From the NCBI GenBank assembly GCA_945866505.1, contig CAMBHH010000185.1:1-6629 (forward strand): a stretch of DNA of 6,629 nt, given 5' to 3'. The notes beneath the pieces are model-generated. The model was not told where the DNA came from and searched no databases. It saw only the letters and a program-made list of their open reading frames with translations. The number at the start of each line of letters is the position of its first letter. Within the stretch, counting starts at the first letter, position 1. Origin of the DNA: Flavobacterium psychrophilum (GTDB taxonomy: Bacteria > Bacteroidota > Bacteroidia > Flavobacteriales > Flavobacteriaceae). The position numbers were made by a program, and so were the translations under genes. Of the stretch, positions 1 through 5,775 are shown in pieces.

Positions 1-331
1 GTTTGATTAATAGTCAAAATTATGTTTCATTAGAATTTGACTGAGAATACAGCTCAACGGTTCAGATAGAAAAAATAATTGGTCAATGGTTTCCAATTTT
101 AAATTCTTGAATAAAAAAATTTCAAAAACTAAAGCTAATCAATTTGAAATGGCAGTAGCAGATAATGTTTTTCACGAAGAAGCAGCAACAATTAAAAACG
201 ATAAAGTCATCTTGCAATCGGATATAGTAAGATTGCCTATAAAAATAAGATTTGCTTGGAAAAATACGGATCAATCAATTCTTTTTAACTAGGCTGATAT
301 ACCTGCTGCTTCATTCATTAATAATAATTAA
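1..331 (+). pseudogene. Decayed C-terminal remnant of a sialate O-acetylesterase-like carbohydrate esterase
   Basis: An open stretch from 86 to 292 encodes 68 residues. Its second half fits the end of SGNH-fold sialate/9-O-acetylesterase family proteins as I know them. FEMAVADNVFHEEA matches the usual GFEIAG-D-FV-A segment, IRFAWKNT matches VRYAW, and ILFN matches NLYN. After the TAG at 290-292 the same frame continues as ADIPAASFINNN to a TAA at 329-331, matching the family's terminal GLPASPF, so the TAG looks like a nonsense mutation 12 codons before the original end. Upstream, stops occur in all three frames within the first 85 bases, so no intact catalytic domain precedes it. The ATG at 86 has no ribosome binding site and is probably not a real start. 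The family removes acetyl groups from sialic acids or plant glycans, which fits the glycosidase gene next to it. What is seen is the translation; the family match is from memory; the decay is inferred. The gene's 5' part lies outside the window. Confidence 0.6.
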
Positions 332-366
332 TAATTTTCACAATAACTAAATCAATACTTAAAACT

Positions 367-2661
367 ATGAATAATTACAAATTAATTCGCGCTGTCATTT
401 TTGTACTATTTGCATTTGGCACAATGAATGCACAAAAAAAACCGCATTTAGACAAAACAAAACCTATAGAAGAACGAATTGATTTGTTGATGAAACAGAT
501 GACGCTTGAAGAAAAAGTAGGTCAGATGAATCAATATAATGGTTTTTGGGAAGTAACAGGTCCTGCGCCAAAAGAAGGAAATGCAGCATTAAAATACGAA
601 CATTTACGCAAAGGATGCGTCGGTTCTATGCTAACTGTGCGCGGTGTAAAAGAAGTTCGTGCCGTTCAAAAGATTGCTATTGAAGAAACCCGATTGGGAA
701 TTCCATTAATTATTGGTTTTGATGTGATTCACGGTTACAAAACCTTGAGTCCGATTCCTTTGGCAGAAGCTGCAAGCTGGGACATGGAAGCGATAAAAAA
801 ATCAGCACAAATTGCTGCGGCTGAGGCATCAGCTTCAGGAATAAATTGGACTTTTGGGCCAATGGTTGATGTTTCTCGTGAGGCACGTTGGGGTAGAGTG
901 ATGGAAGGTTCAGGTGAAGATCCTTATCTTGGGAGCAAAATTGCAACTGCTAGAGTAAAAGGTTTTCAAGGAGATACTAGAGCTGATTTGTTGAAAGTAA
1001 ATACAATAGCTGCTTGCGCCAAACATTTTGCTGCTTACGGTTTTGTTGAAGGTGGAAAAGAGTACAATACTGTTGATATCAGTAATTCAACCCTTTACAA
1101 CACAGTTTTTCCACCATTTCAGGCAGCTAATGAAGCTGGAATTCGTACGTTTATGAATTCCTTCAATATCCTCAATGGAGTTCCAGCAACTGGAAGTAGC
1201 TTCTTGCAAAGAGATGTTCTAAAAGGAAAATGGAAGTTTGATGGATTTGTAATTACCGATTGGGCATCTATAAAAGAAATGGTTCTACACGGATGTGCCA
1301 AAGATGCAGCAGAGGCTGCCGAAAAGGCTATAATTGCTGGATCAGACATGGATATGGAGTCGTATGCTTATGTCAATCATTTAGTTCAACTTGTTAAGGA
1401 TGGAAAAGTAAAAGAAGCCTTAGTGGATGATGCTGTACGCAGAATTCTTCGCGTAAAATTTGAATTAGGTTTATTTGACGACCCTTACAGATATTGTGAC
1501 GAAGCCAGAGAAAAAGCTACCATTGGCAGCAAAGCTAATAATGACGGGGTTTTGGATATGGCCAAAAAATCGATTGTACTTTTGAAAAATGAAAAAGGGT
1601 TGCTTCCCTTAAAAAAATCTGGACAAAAAATTGCATTAATTGGGGCTTTAGCCAATGATAAAAACAGTCCATTAGGAAGTTGGAGAATAGCAGCAGATGA
1701 TAACTCAGCGGTTTCAGTTTTAGAAGGAATGCAACAATACAAAGACAATACATTAACTTTTGAAAAAGGTGCTGATTTAACCATTGAGAAAACTTCTTTT
1801 CTTAATGAAGTGGTGTTTAATACCAAAGATAAAAGTGGTTTTGATGCTGCCAAAAAAGTAGCTGCAAATGCTGACGTTGTCGTTATGGTTTTAGGAGAAA
1901 TTGGTTTCCAATCAGGTGAAGCACGCAGTAGAACCAATCTTGATTTACCAGGTTTACAACAAGAATTATTAGAAGAAATTTACAAAGTAAATCCGAATAT
2001 TGTTTTGGTTTTAAATAATGGAAGGCCATTAACTATACCTTGGGCAGCCCAGAATATTCCAGCCATAGTTGAAGCTTGGCAACTGGGAACACAAACTGGA
2101 AATGCTGTCGCTCAAGTGTTGTATGGTGATTATAACCCAAGCGGTAAACTGCCAATGTCTTTTCCAAGAAATGTAGGTCAATGTCCAATTTATTACAACT
2201 ACTTTAGCACCGGAAGACCTTTTAACGGCGAGAAAAATGTATTTTGGTCGCATTATTCTGATGTGGAAAAAACGCCGCAATTCCCTTTTGGATTCGGATT
2301 GAGTTACACCACTTTCGACTATAAGAATTTGAAAATTAACAAAACGGCTTTCGCCAAAGGTGAAGCTGTACAAGTTTCAGTTGAGGTAACAAATTCTGGA
2401 AATTATGATGGAAAAGAAGTGGTTCAATTGTATATACACGATGAGTTTGGTAGTTTAGCAAGACCAGTTAAGGAACTAAAAGGTTTCGAATTAATCGAAT
2501 TGAAAAAAGGCGAAACCAAAACTGTTACTTTTACATTGACTGACAAAGAATTGGGTTTTTATGACAACGATGGTAATTATTTAGTGGAACCAGGAACTTT
2601 CAAAATTATGGTTGGAGGAAGCTCAGACAAAGGTTTGGAAAGTGGTTTTGAGTTGAAATAA
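367..2661 (+). CDS. bglX: Periplasmic beta-glucosidase, glycoside hydrolase family 3 (BglX type)
   Basis: A 764-residue retaining beta-glucosidase that releases glucose from the non-reducing ends of beta-linked oligosaccharides. Residues 1-22 form a signal peptide (hydrophobic RAVIFVLFAFG, probable cleavage MNA|Q), so it should act in the periplasm. The N-terminal GH3 barrel spans about residues 34-370. It includes GFDVIHG (117-123), WTFGPMVD (141-148), RWGRVMEGSGEDP (174-186), KHFAAYG (219-225) and the nucleophile Asp298 in FVITDW. The second GH3 domain (about 395-605) has SIVLLKNE and GEIGFQSGEARSR; Glu518 in SGEA is the expected acid/base. A C-terminal fibronectin III-like domain (about 665-760) carries EVVQLYIHD and LKGFELIELKKGET. 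Length and domain order match complete BglX proteins, and no key residue is missing. There is no T9SS tail. The start is supported by the signal peptide directly after it; no Shine-Dalgarno is visible in the A-rich leader, as is common in this phylum. The exact glycan substrate (cello-, gentio-, laminari- or xylo-oligosaccharides) cannot be read from the sequence. Confidence 0.95.
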   Translation: MNNYKLIRAVIFVLFAFGTMNAQKKPHLDKTKPIEERIDLLMKQMTLEEKVGQMNQYNGFWEVTGPAPKEGNAALKYEHLRKGCVGSMLTVRGVKEVRAVQKIAIEETRLGIPLIIGFDVIHGYKTLSPIPLAEAASWDMEAIKKSAQIAAAEASASGINWTFGPMVDVSREARWGRVMEGSGEDPYLGSKIATARVKGFQGDTRADLLKVNTIAACAKHFAAYGFVEGGKEYNTVDISNSTLYNTVFPPFQAANEAGIRTFMNSFNILNGVPATGSSFLQRDVLKGKWKFDGFVITDWASIKEMVLHGCAKDAAEAAEKAIIAGSDMDMESYAYVNHLVQLVKDGKVKEALVDDAVRRILRVKFELGLFDDPYRYCDEAREKATIGSKANNDGVLDMAKKSIVLLKNEKGLLPLKKSGQKIALIGALANDKNSPLGSWRIAADDNSAVSVLEGMQQYKDNTLTFEKGADLTIEKTSFLNEVVFNTKDKSGFDAAKKVAANADVVVMVLGEIGFQSGEARSRTNLDLPGLQQELLEEIYKVNPNIVLVLNNGRPLTIPWAAQNIPAIVEAWQLGTQTGNAVAQVLYGDYNPSGKLPMSFPRNVGQCPIYYNYFSTGRPFNGEKNVFWSHYSDVEKTPQFPFGFGLSYTTFDYKNLKINKTAFAKGEAVQVSVEVTNSGNYDGKEVVQLYIHDEFGSLARPVKELKGFELIELKKGETKTVTFTLTDKELGFYDNDGNYLVEPGTFKIMVGGSSDKGLESGFELK

Positions 2662-2666
2662 AAAAG

Positions 2667-2726
2667 AAACACGAATTTCATGCATTTGCACTACTTTAGT
2701 GGTGTATATTCGTGAAATTCGTGTTT
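2667..2726. repeat. Strong intergenic hairpin with repeated ATTCGTG units, possible terminator
   Basis: The arms AAACACGAATTTCA (2667-2680) and TGAAATTCGTGTTT (2713-2726) are perfect 14-bp inverted repeats. The loop contains a second small hairpin, CACTA-CTT-TAGTG (2689-2701). The right side carries ATTCGTG twice, at 2708-2714 and 2717-2723, nine bases apart. It begins six bases after the bglX stop codon. The right arm runs into TTTT, then ACATTTTAAAC, so it could end bglX transcription, but the 32-base loop is long for an intrinsic terminator. It may instead be a dispersed palindromic repeat or a 3'-end stabilising structure. Confidence 0.65.
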
Positions 2727-2754
2727 TACATTTTAAACTTTTTATATTAAACAA

Positions 2755-3714
2755 ATGGACTACAATAGATGTGGAAAAAGTGGCTTATTGTTACCGCAAA
2801 TTTCCTTAGGGTTATGGCATAACTTCGGTTCGGTAGATTCATTCGAAAATGCTGAGAGTATTGCAGTCGCCGCTTTTGATAAAGGAATTACCCATTTTGA
2901 TTTAGCCAATAATTACGGACCAATTCCAGGTTCGGCGGAAACGAATTTTGGTAAAATCCTCAAAAATAATTTCCAAGGAAATTTGCGAGATGAAATCGTG
3001 ATTTCTACCAAAGCGGGTTACGGAATGTGGTCTGGACCTTATGGTGATTGGGGTTCACGTAAATATTTGTTGTCAAGTTTAGACCAAAGTTTGAAACGAA
3101 TGGATATAGAGTACGTTGATATTTTCTATTCACACCGTTTTGATCCCGAGACTCCACTAGAGGAAACCATGATGGCTCTGGATTATGCGGTTCGAAGTGG
3201 GAAAGCTTTATATGCTGGAATTTCCAATTATAATCCTGAGAAAACGGCCGAAGCGGCAGCAATTCTAAAGCAATTGGGAACGCCTTGCTTGATACATCAA
3301 GTGAAATATTCGATGTTTGTTCGCACGCCCGAAGAAGGTTTGCTCGATGTTTTGGAAGAAAAGGGAATTGGTTGTATTGCTTTTTCGCCATTAGCACAAG
3401 GACTTTTGACGGATAGATACCTAGCTGGAATTCCCGAAAATTCTAGAGCCTCTAAAGCCGAATTTTTGAAACCAGAACACATTACCGAAGAAAAAATTAA
3501 GGTAATCGTGGCGTTGAATGACATCGCTCAAAGTAGAAATCAATCTTTGGCTCAAATGGCATTGGCTTGGTTGCTCAAAGACAATAGAATCACCTCAGTC
3601 TTGATTGGCGCCAGCTCTGTGAGACAATTGCAGAACAATATTGATGCCTTAGGGAATATCGATTTTACTAAAACAGAATTGGAGAAGATTGACGCTGTTT
3701 TGGCATCAATGTGA
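2755..3714 (+). CDS. Aldo/keto reductase, YghZ / L-glyceraldehyde-3-phosphate reductase type
   Basis: A complete 319-residue NADPH-dependent aldo/keto reductase with no signal peptide, hence cytoplasmic. The tetrad is visible: Asp49 in THFDLANNYG, Tyr54, Lys86 in ISTKAGY and His127 in YSHR. The opening CGKSGLLLPQISLGLWHNFG, the NNYGP-PGSAE-NFG segment and SRKYLLSSLDQSLKRM are close, from memory, to E. coli YghZ, which reduces L-glyceraldehyde 3-phosphate and methylglyoxal-like aldehydes. SPLAQGLLTDRYL (211-223) and LIGASSVRQLQNNIDAL (283-299) are the usual C-terminal features, the latter in the expected nucleotide-phosphate-binding region. The start is supported because the family's N-terminal motif begins within the first few residues. 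It lies 93 bases after bglX on the same strand, with the hairpin between them, so shared transcription is possible but not assured. The natural substrate is uncertain: detoxification of sugar-derived aldehydes or reduction of a sugar released by the upstream glycosidase are both plausible. Confidence 0.93.
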   Translation: MDYNRCGKSGLLLPQISLGLWHNFGSVDSFENAESIAVAAFDKGITHFDLANNYGPIPGSAETNFGKILKNNFQGNLRDEIVISTKAGYGMWSGPYGDWGSRKYLLSSLDQSLKRMDIEYVDIFYSHRFDPETPLEETMMALDYAVRSGKALYAGISNYNPEKTAEAAAILKQLGTPCLIHQVKYSMFVRTPEEGLLDVLEEKGIGCIAFSPLAQGLLTDRYLAGIPENSRASKAEFLKPEHITEEKIKVIVALNDIAQSRNQSLAQMALAWLLKDNRITSVLIGASSVRQLQNNIDALGNIDFTKTELEKIDAVLASM

Positions 3715-3762
3715 AATTGAAATGTATTCGTTCTTATCAAAAATTTTCAAAATTGGTAGCGC

Positions 3763-3780
3763 TCCCGAAAGCTTTCGGGA
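3763..3780. repeat. Perfect 18-bp palindrome
   Basis: TCCCGAAAGCTTTCGGGA is a perfect palindrome centred between 3771 and 3772, in the spacer between two convergent genes. It is much richer in G+C than its surroundings. Similar short CCCGAxAGCTxTCGGG palindromes are, as far as I remember, recurrent between genes in Flavobacterium genomes, but this cannot be confirmed here. There is no T-tract directly after it, so a simple intrinsic terminator is unlikely. With no spacer between its arms it would form a poor hairpin, and a protein-binding or dispersed repeat role is also possible. Confidence 0.6.
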
Positions 3781-3820
3781 TGCAAACTGTTCACATTCGA
3801 ATTGACATTTTTATTTATGG

Positions 3821-3922
3821 TTTGCTCTCGTTGATGGGTAAGCATTGCACCCGAGCGATAGCGAACGGACGAAGTAATTCCGCACAGCAACTCGGTTTTT
3901 AAGCAACACTTCGAGAAGTTGC
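3821..3922. other. Structured, G+C-richer spacer element between convergent genes (possible terminator or dispersed repeat)
   Basis: This block stands out by composition: 3841-3900 holds 32 G or C in 60 bases, whereas 5581-5640 holds 14 in 60. Several short stems can be drawn: GGGT (3836-3839) with ACCC (3849-3852) around a 9-base loop, CGGA (3866-3869) with TCCG (3879-3882), and GCAAC (3903-3907) with GTTGC (3918-3922). CCGAG (3851-3855) can also pair with CTCGG (3891-3895), followed directly by five Ts (3896-3900), which would suit termination of the plus-strand reductase gene. It overlaps the GGGT/ACCC stem, so the two are alternatives. The open frames crossing this region (plus 3711-3902, minus 3747-3932) lack protein-like composition and are not called as genes. 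Confidence 0.35.
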
Positions 3923-3942
3923 CTAAACACATATAGTAGAGG

Positions 3943-5367
3943 CTACTTTTTAATGAATTTCAAATGTGTCTTAGCACCTTCTTTATCAATTTCTATAAAA
4001 TATAAACCTTGAGGTAAATTATCAGACTCTATTAGTATGGCGTGTTTGCCCTCAGAAAAAGTTTGAGAAGCTAATTCTTTAACTAAAGTGCCATTTGGAC
4101 TAAAAAGTCGAACAGAGACCAATTGGCTATTAGACACATAAAATGATAAAGTACTTTCTGAAACACTAGGATTTGGATAAAGCATATTTTTATCGACCAT
4201 TTCAATTTTTTCATTCTCTATTGTAGACAAAATAGAGATATTTGAGCGCAAGAGCACAAATTGGTTTGGCGATTCGGTCATTGCATAAATCTTGCCATCA
4301 GGCGCTTGTCTAATATCACGAAAACGCGCATAACCATTCATACTTCGTGTTGAAGAAACTCTTTTATCGTCTTTCATTTTCAGCCAATGAATATGAGTGC
4401 CAGCCAAAGCACCAATTAGAATGTCTGCTTCATTGTTTAGTTGTCCGTTCCTTATGAAAGTCAATCCACTTGGAGCAATCGAGGGAACCCAATAGGTAAG
4501 TGGCGGTTCCATTCCGGGAAGTGAGGTATTAGGAGTAATAGAAGTTCCATCGTAGTTGATGCCAAATGTAACTGCAGGCCAACCATAATTGGTGTTTGCT
4601 TTAATCAAATTGAGCTCATCACCACCTTGGGGACCGTGTTCATGCGCGAATATTTCACCTGTTGCCGGGTTCATTGCCATCCCTTGGATATTTCGATTTC
4701 CCCAACAAAATATTTCAGGTTTTGTATTTGGAACTCCAACTAACGGATTACTTGTTGGTACACTTCCATCATCATTAAATCGCAATACTTTGCCCAAATG
4801 GTTATTTTTGTTTTGCGCATTGGTTTGCGTTCCACGATCGCCTACTGACATATAGATTAGATTATTTCTATCAAAAACAATCCGACTGCCAAAATGCACT
4901 CCAGAATTAACAATTGGTAAGGCTCTGAAAATTTCTGTGAAATTTTGAAGTTGGTTACCCACCAGATTTCCCCTGCCTAAAGCTGTTGTTTGTCCGCCAG
5001 TTCCATTAACGGCATAGGTTAGATAAACAAAATTATTATTACTAAAATTAGGATGCAAGGCAACATCCAATAATCCCCCTTGTCCATTTTGAGCAATAGC
5101 GGGAAGCCCACTTATTTCATTTAGAGTCGCAGTAGAAATAGTATAGCGATACAGTTTTCCTCGTTTTTCTGTAAATAGGACTTCATTGTTGTTGATAAAT
5201 GTAAAGCCCCAAGGAGCGGCCAAATTATTGATCAATACTTTTTCTTCAAATAATTCTGGGGTTTGGGAAAATCCAGTACTGGCAAAAAATAAAAATGTTA
5301 CATTCAAAATTAACATACCCAATTTACTCTTTCGTTTTACGTCAGAAAAGAAGTTTGTTGTTTTCAT
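3943..5367 (-). CDS. Secreted PQQ-dependent sugar (aldose) dehydrogenase, YliI-like, with T9SS sorting domain
   Basis: A 474-residue pyrroloquinoline quinone-dependent enzyme expected to oxidise aldose sugars to lactones outside the cytoplasm. Residues 1-34 form a long signal peptide: basic KRKSK, a hydrophobic run through about residue 30, and likely cleavage at GFS|QTP. The six-bladed propeller of the glucose/sorbosone dehydrogenase family covers about 40-375: LAAPWGF (49-55), GQGGLLDVALHP (95-106), VHFGSRIVFD (157-166) with candidate catalytic base His158, HLGKVLRF (190-197), GNRNIQG (223-229) with Arg225, HEHGPQGGDELN (242-253), NYGWP (260-264) and APSGL (298-302). Where relatives usually have HFGGR this protein has HFGSR. 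The last ~80 residues are a type A T9SS sorting domain: LYPNPS (396-401), VRLFSPNGTLVKEL (419-432), LPQGLYFIEI (451-460) and a lysine-rich end. Export across the outer membrane or surface attachment is therefore inferred. It is convergent with the reductase gene. No PQQ synthesis gene is in the window, so the cofactor may come from elsewhere. Confidence 0.93.
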   Translation of the reverse strand: MKTTNFFSDVKRKSKLGMLILNVTFLFFASTGFSQTPELFEEKVLINNLAAPWGFTFINNNEVLFTEKRGKLYRYTISTATLNEISGLPAIAQNGQGGLLDVALHPNFSNNNFVYLTYAVNGTGGQTTALGRGNLVGNQLQNFTEIFRALPIVNSGVHFGSRIVFDRNNLIYMSVGDRGTQTNAQNKNNHLGKVLRFNDDGSVPTSNPLVGVPNTKPEIFCWGNRNIQGMAMNPATGEIFAHEHGPQGGDELNLIKANTNYGWPAVTFGINYDGTSITPNTSLPGMEPPLTYWVPSIAPSGLTFIRNGQLNNEADILIGALAGTHIHWLKMKDDKRVSSTRSMNGYARFRDIRQAPDGKIYAMTESPNQFVLLRSNISILSTIENEKIEMVDKNMLYPNPSVSESTLSFYVSNSQLVSVRLFSPNGTLVKELASQTFSEGKHAILIESDNLPQGLYFIEIDKEGAKTHLKFIKK

Positions 5368-5402
5368 TTTTTGTATTTTTTAATAATTTATAATTTTCAT
5401 TT

Positions 5403-5453
5403 TTTGAGTTTCACAATGTATGACATTGTGTGTTTTGAGATGTTAAACTCAAA
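5403..5453. promoter_or_regulatory. Nested inverted repeats upstream of the sugar dehydrogenase gene (candidate operator or leader hairpin)
   Basis: An inner dyad, CACAATGT (5412-5419) and ACATTGTG (5423-5430), has perfect 8-bp arms with a 3-base centre. It is enclosed by a second perfect dyad, TTTGAGTTT (5403-5411) directly abutting it on one side and AAACTCAAA (5445-5453) on the other. The dehydrogenase start codon is at 5365-5367, so the structure lies about 36-86 bases upstream of that start. The inner 19-bp dyad has the size and spacing of a dimeric regulator site. Alternatively the whole could fold as an RNA hairpin in the mRNA leader. No regulator gene is nearby to name a partner. Confidence 0.45.
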
Positions 5454-5484
5454 TAGTAAAAGTTTGTTTAGTCACTTTATCCAA
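5450..5484 (-). promoter_or_regulatory. Weak candidate promoter for the sugar dehydrogenase gene
   Basis: Bacteroidota housekeeping promoters have a -7 element TAnnTTTG and a -33 TTG. Reading the minus strand, TACTATTTG (5458 down to 5450) is the closest match, one base too long inside the element, and TTG (5484 down to 5482) stands 23 bases upstream of it. It overlaps the outer arm of the nested inverted repeat, so a protein bound there could interfere with it. No exact consensus match occurs in the spacer, so this is only the best available candidate. Confidence 0.2.
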
Positions 5485-5561
5485 CCTGCTTTCTATTAAA
5501 TCTTTAACATTTAACTGTATTCTTTAAAACAATATCTTACTAGTGGTTGACCAACTTTCAG

Positions 5562-5583
5562 ATATACTTCATTAACAGTATAT
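5562..5583. repeat. Short inverted repeat (7-bp arms, 8-base loop)
   Basis: ATATACT (5562-5568) and AGTATAT (5577-5583) are perfect inverted copies, flanked by CAGAT (5559-5563, overlapping the left arm) and ATCTG (5588-5592), which would extend the stem after a bulge. In such AT-rich DNA this can arise by chance. It has no T-tract on the minus strand to make it a convincing terminator for the KilA-N gene. Confidence 0.3.
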
Positions 5584-5649
5584 AAAAATCTGCACAAATA
5601 CAAAGTTTAAGAAAAAAACGCTTTAAAACAATGTATCTGTCAATTATAA

Positions 5650-5736
5650 ATACCAAATAATCTTTTAGTCGATTTACACAATCCTAATCAAGTAGAACCT
5701 ATTGACGAACTTTTTAAAGTTCTAAATGCAGAATGA
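5650..5736 (+). pseudogene. Possible orphan 3' tail of an unrecognised plus-strand gene
   Basis: After a TAA at 5647-5649 the frame is open for 28 codons to a TGA at 5734-5736. It reads through VDLHNPNQVEPIDELFKVLN near its end, which looks more protein-like than the AT-rich surroundings: few Lys/Asn/Ile runs, and an amphipathic pattern ending in DELFKVLNAE. There is no start codon. I do not recognise the family. It could be the last piece of a deleted gene on the plus strand, opposite to both neighbours, or an accident of composition. A 7-bp inverted repeat (GAACTTT at 5707-5713, AAAGTTC at 5716-5722) lies within it. Confidence 0.2.
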
Positions 5737-5775
5737 GTGATGCGGTAAACAACCACACCAGATAATTATAATTTT

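Larger units (their letters stand above)
5368..5775. other. 408-bp AT-rich gene-free spacer between two minus-strand genes
   Basis: No complete gene is visible here. From right to left it lies downstream of the KilA-N gene and upstream of the sugar dehydrogenase gene. It holds the nested dyad at 5403-5453; a 12-bp direct repeat CTTTAAAACAAT at 5522-5533 and 5621-5632 (99 bases apart), each followed within two bases by ATCT; a hairpin ATATACT/AGTATAT (5562-5568 and 5577-5583, 8-base loop); and an orphan open tail at 5650-5736. The composition is very AT-rich (for example 14 G or C in 5581-5640). No clear terminator for the KilA-N gene is seen. Confidence 0.6.

Noticed and set aside
299..366. 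Promoter for bglX (TAATTTTC near 331-338)
   Set aside because: It differs from TAnnTTTG in the last base and has no properly placed TTG, and the AT-rich sequence offers many equal matches.
1485..1937. 150-codon open frame on the minus strand
   Set aside because: It lies wholly antisense to the GH3 gene, whose frame carries all family motifs. Its Ser/Leu/Pro-rich composition is typical of an antisense shadow.
3831..3928. Integron attC-like site (GTTGATG at 3831 region and TTGCCTAAAC near 3918-3928)
   Set aside because: Neither end fits the GTTRRRY / RYYYAAC core sites, and no integrase or cassette-like gene is present.
3711..3932. Short open frames on both strands in the convergent spacer (plus 3711-3902, minus 3747-3932)
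   Set aside because: They overlap each other on opposite strands, cross palindromic and structured DNA, and show no recognisable protein pattern.
4589..4855. 88-codon plus-strand open frame inside the sugar dehydrogenase gene
   Set aside because: It is antisense to the HEHGPQGGDELN and GNRNIQG regions of a clear family member, so it is a shadow.
5186..5383. Plus-strand 65-codon frame across the dehydrogenase signal peptide
   Set aside because: It is the complement of a hydrophobic signal sequence and A-rich leader, with no family features.
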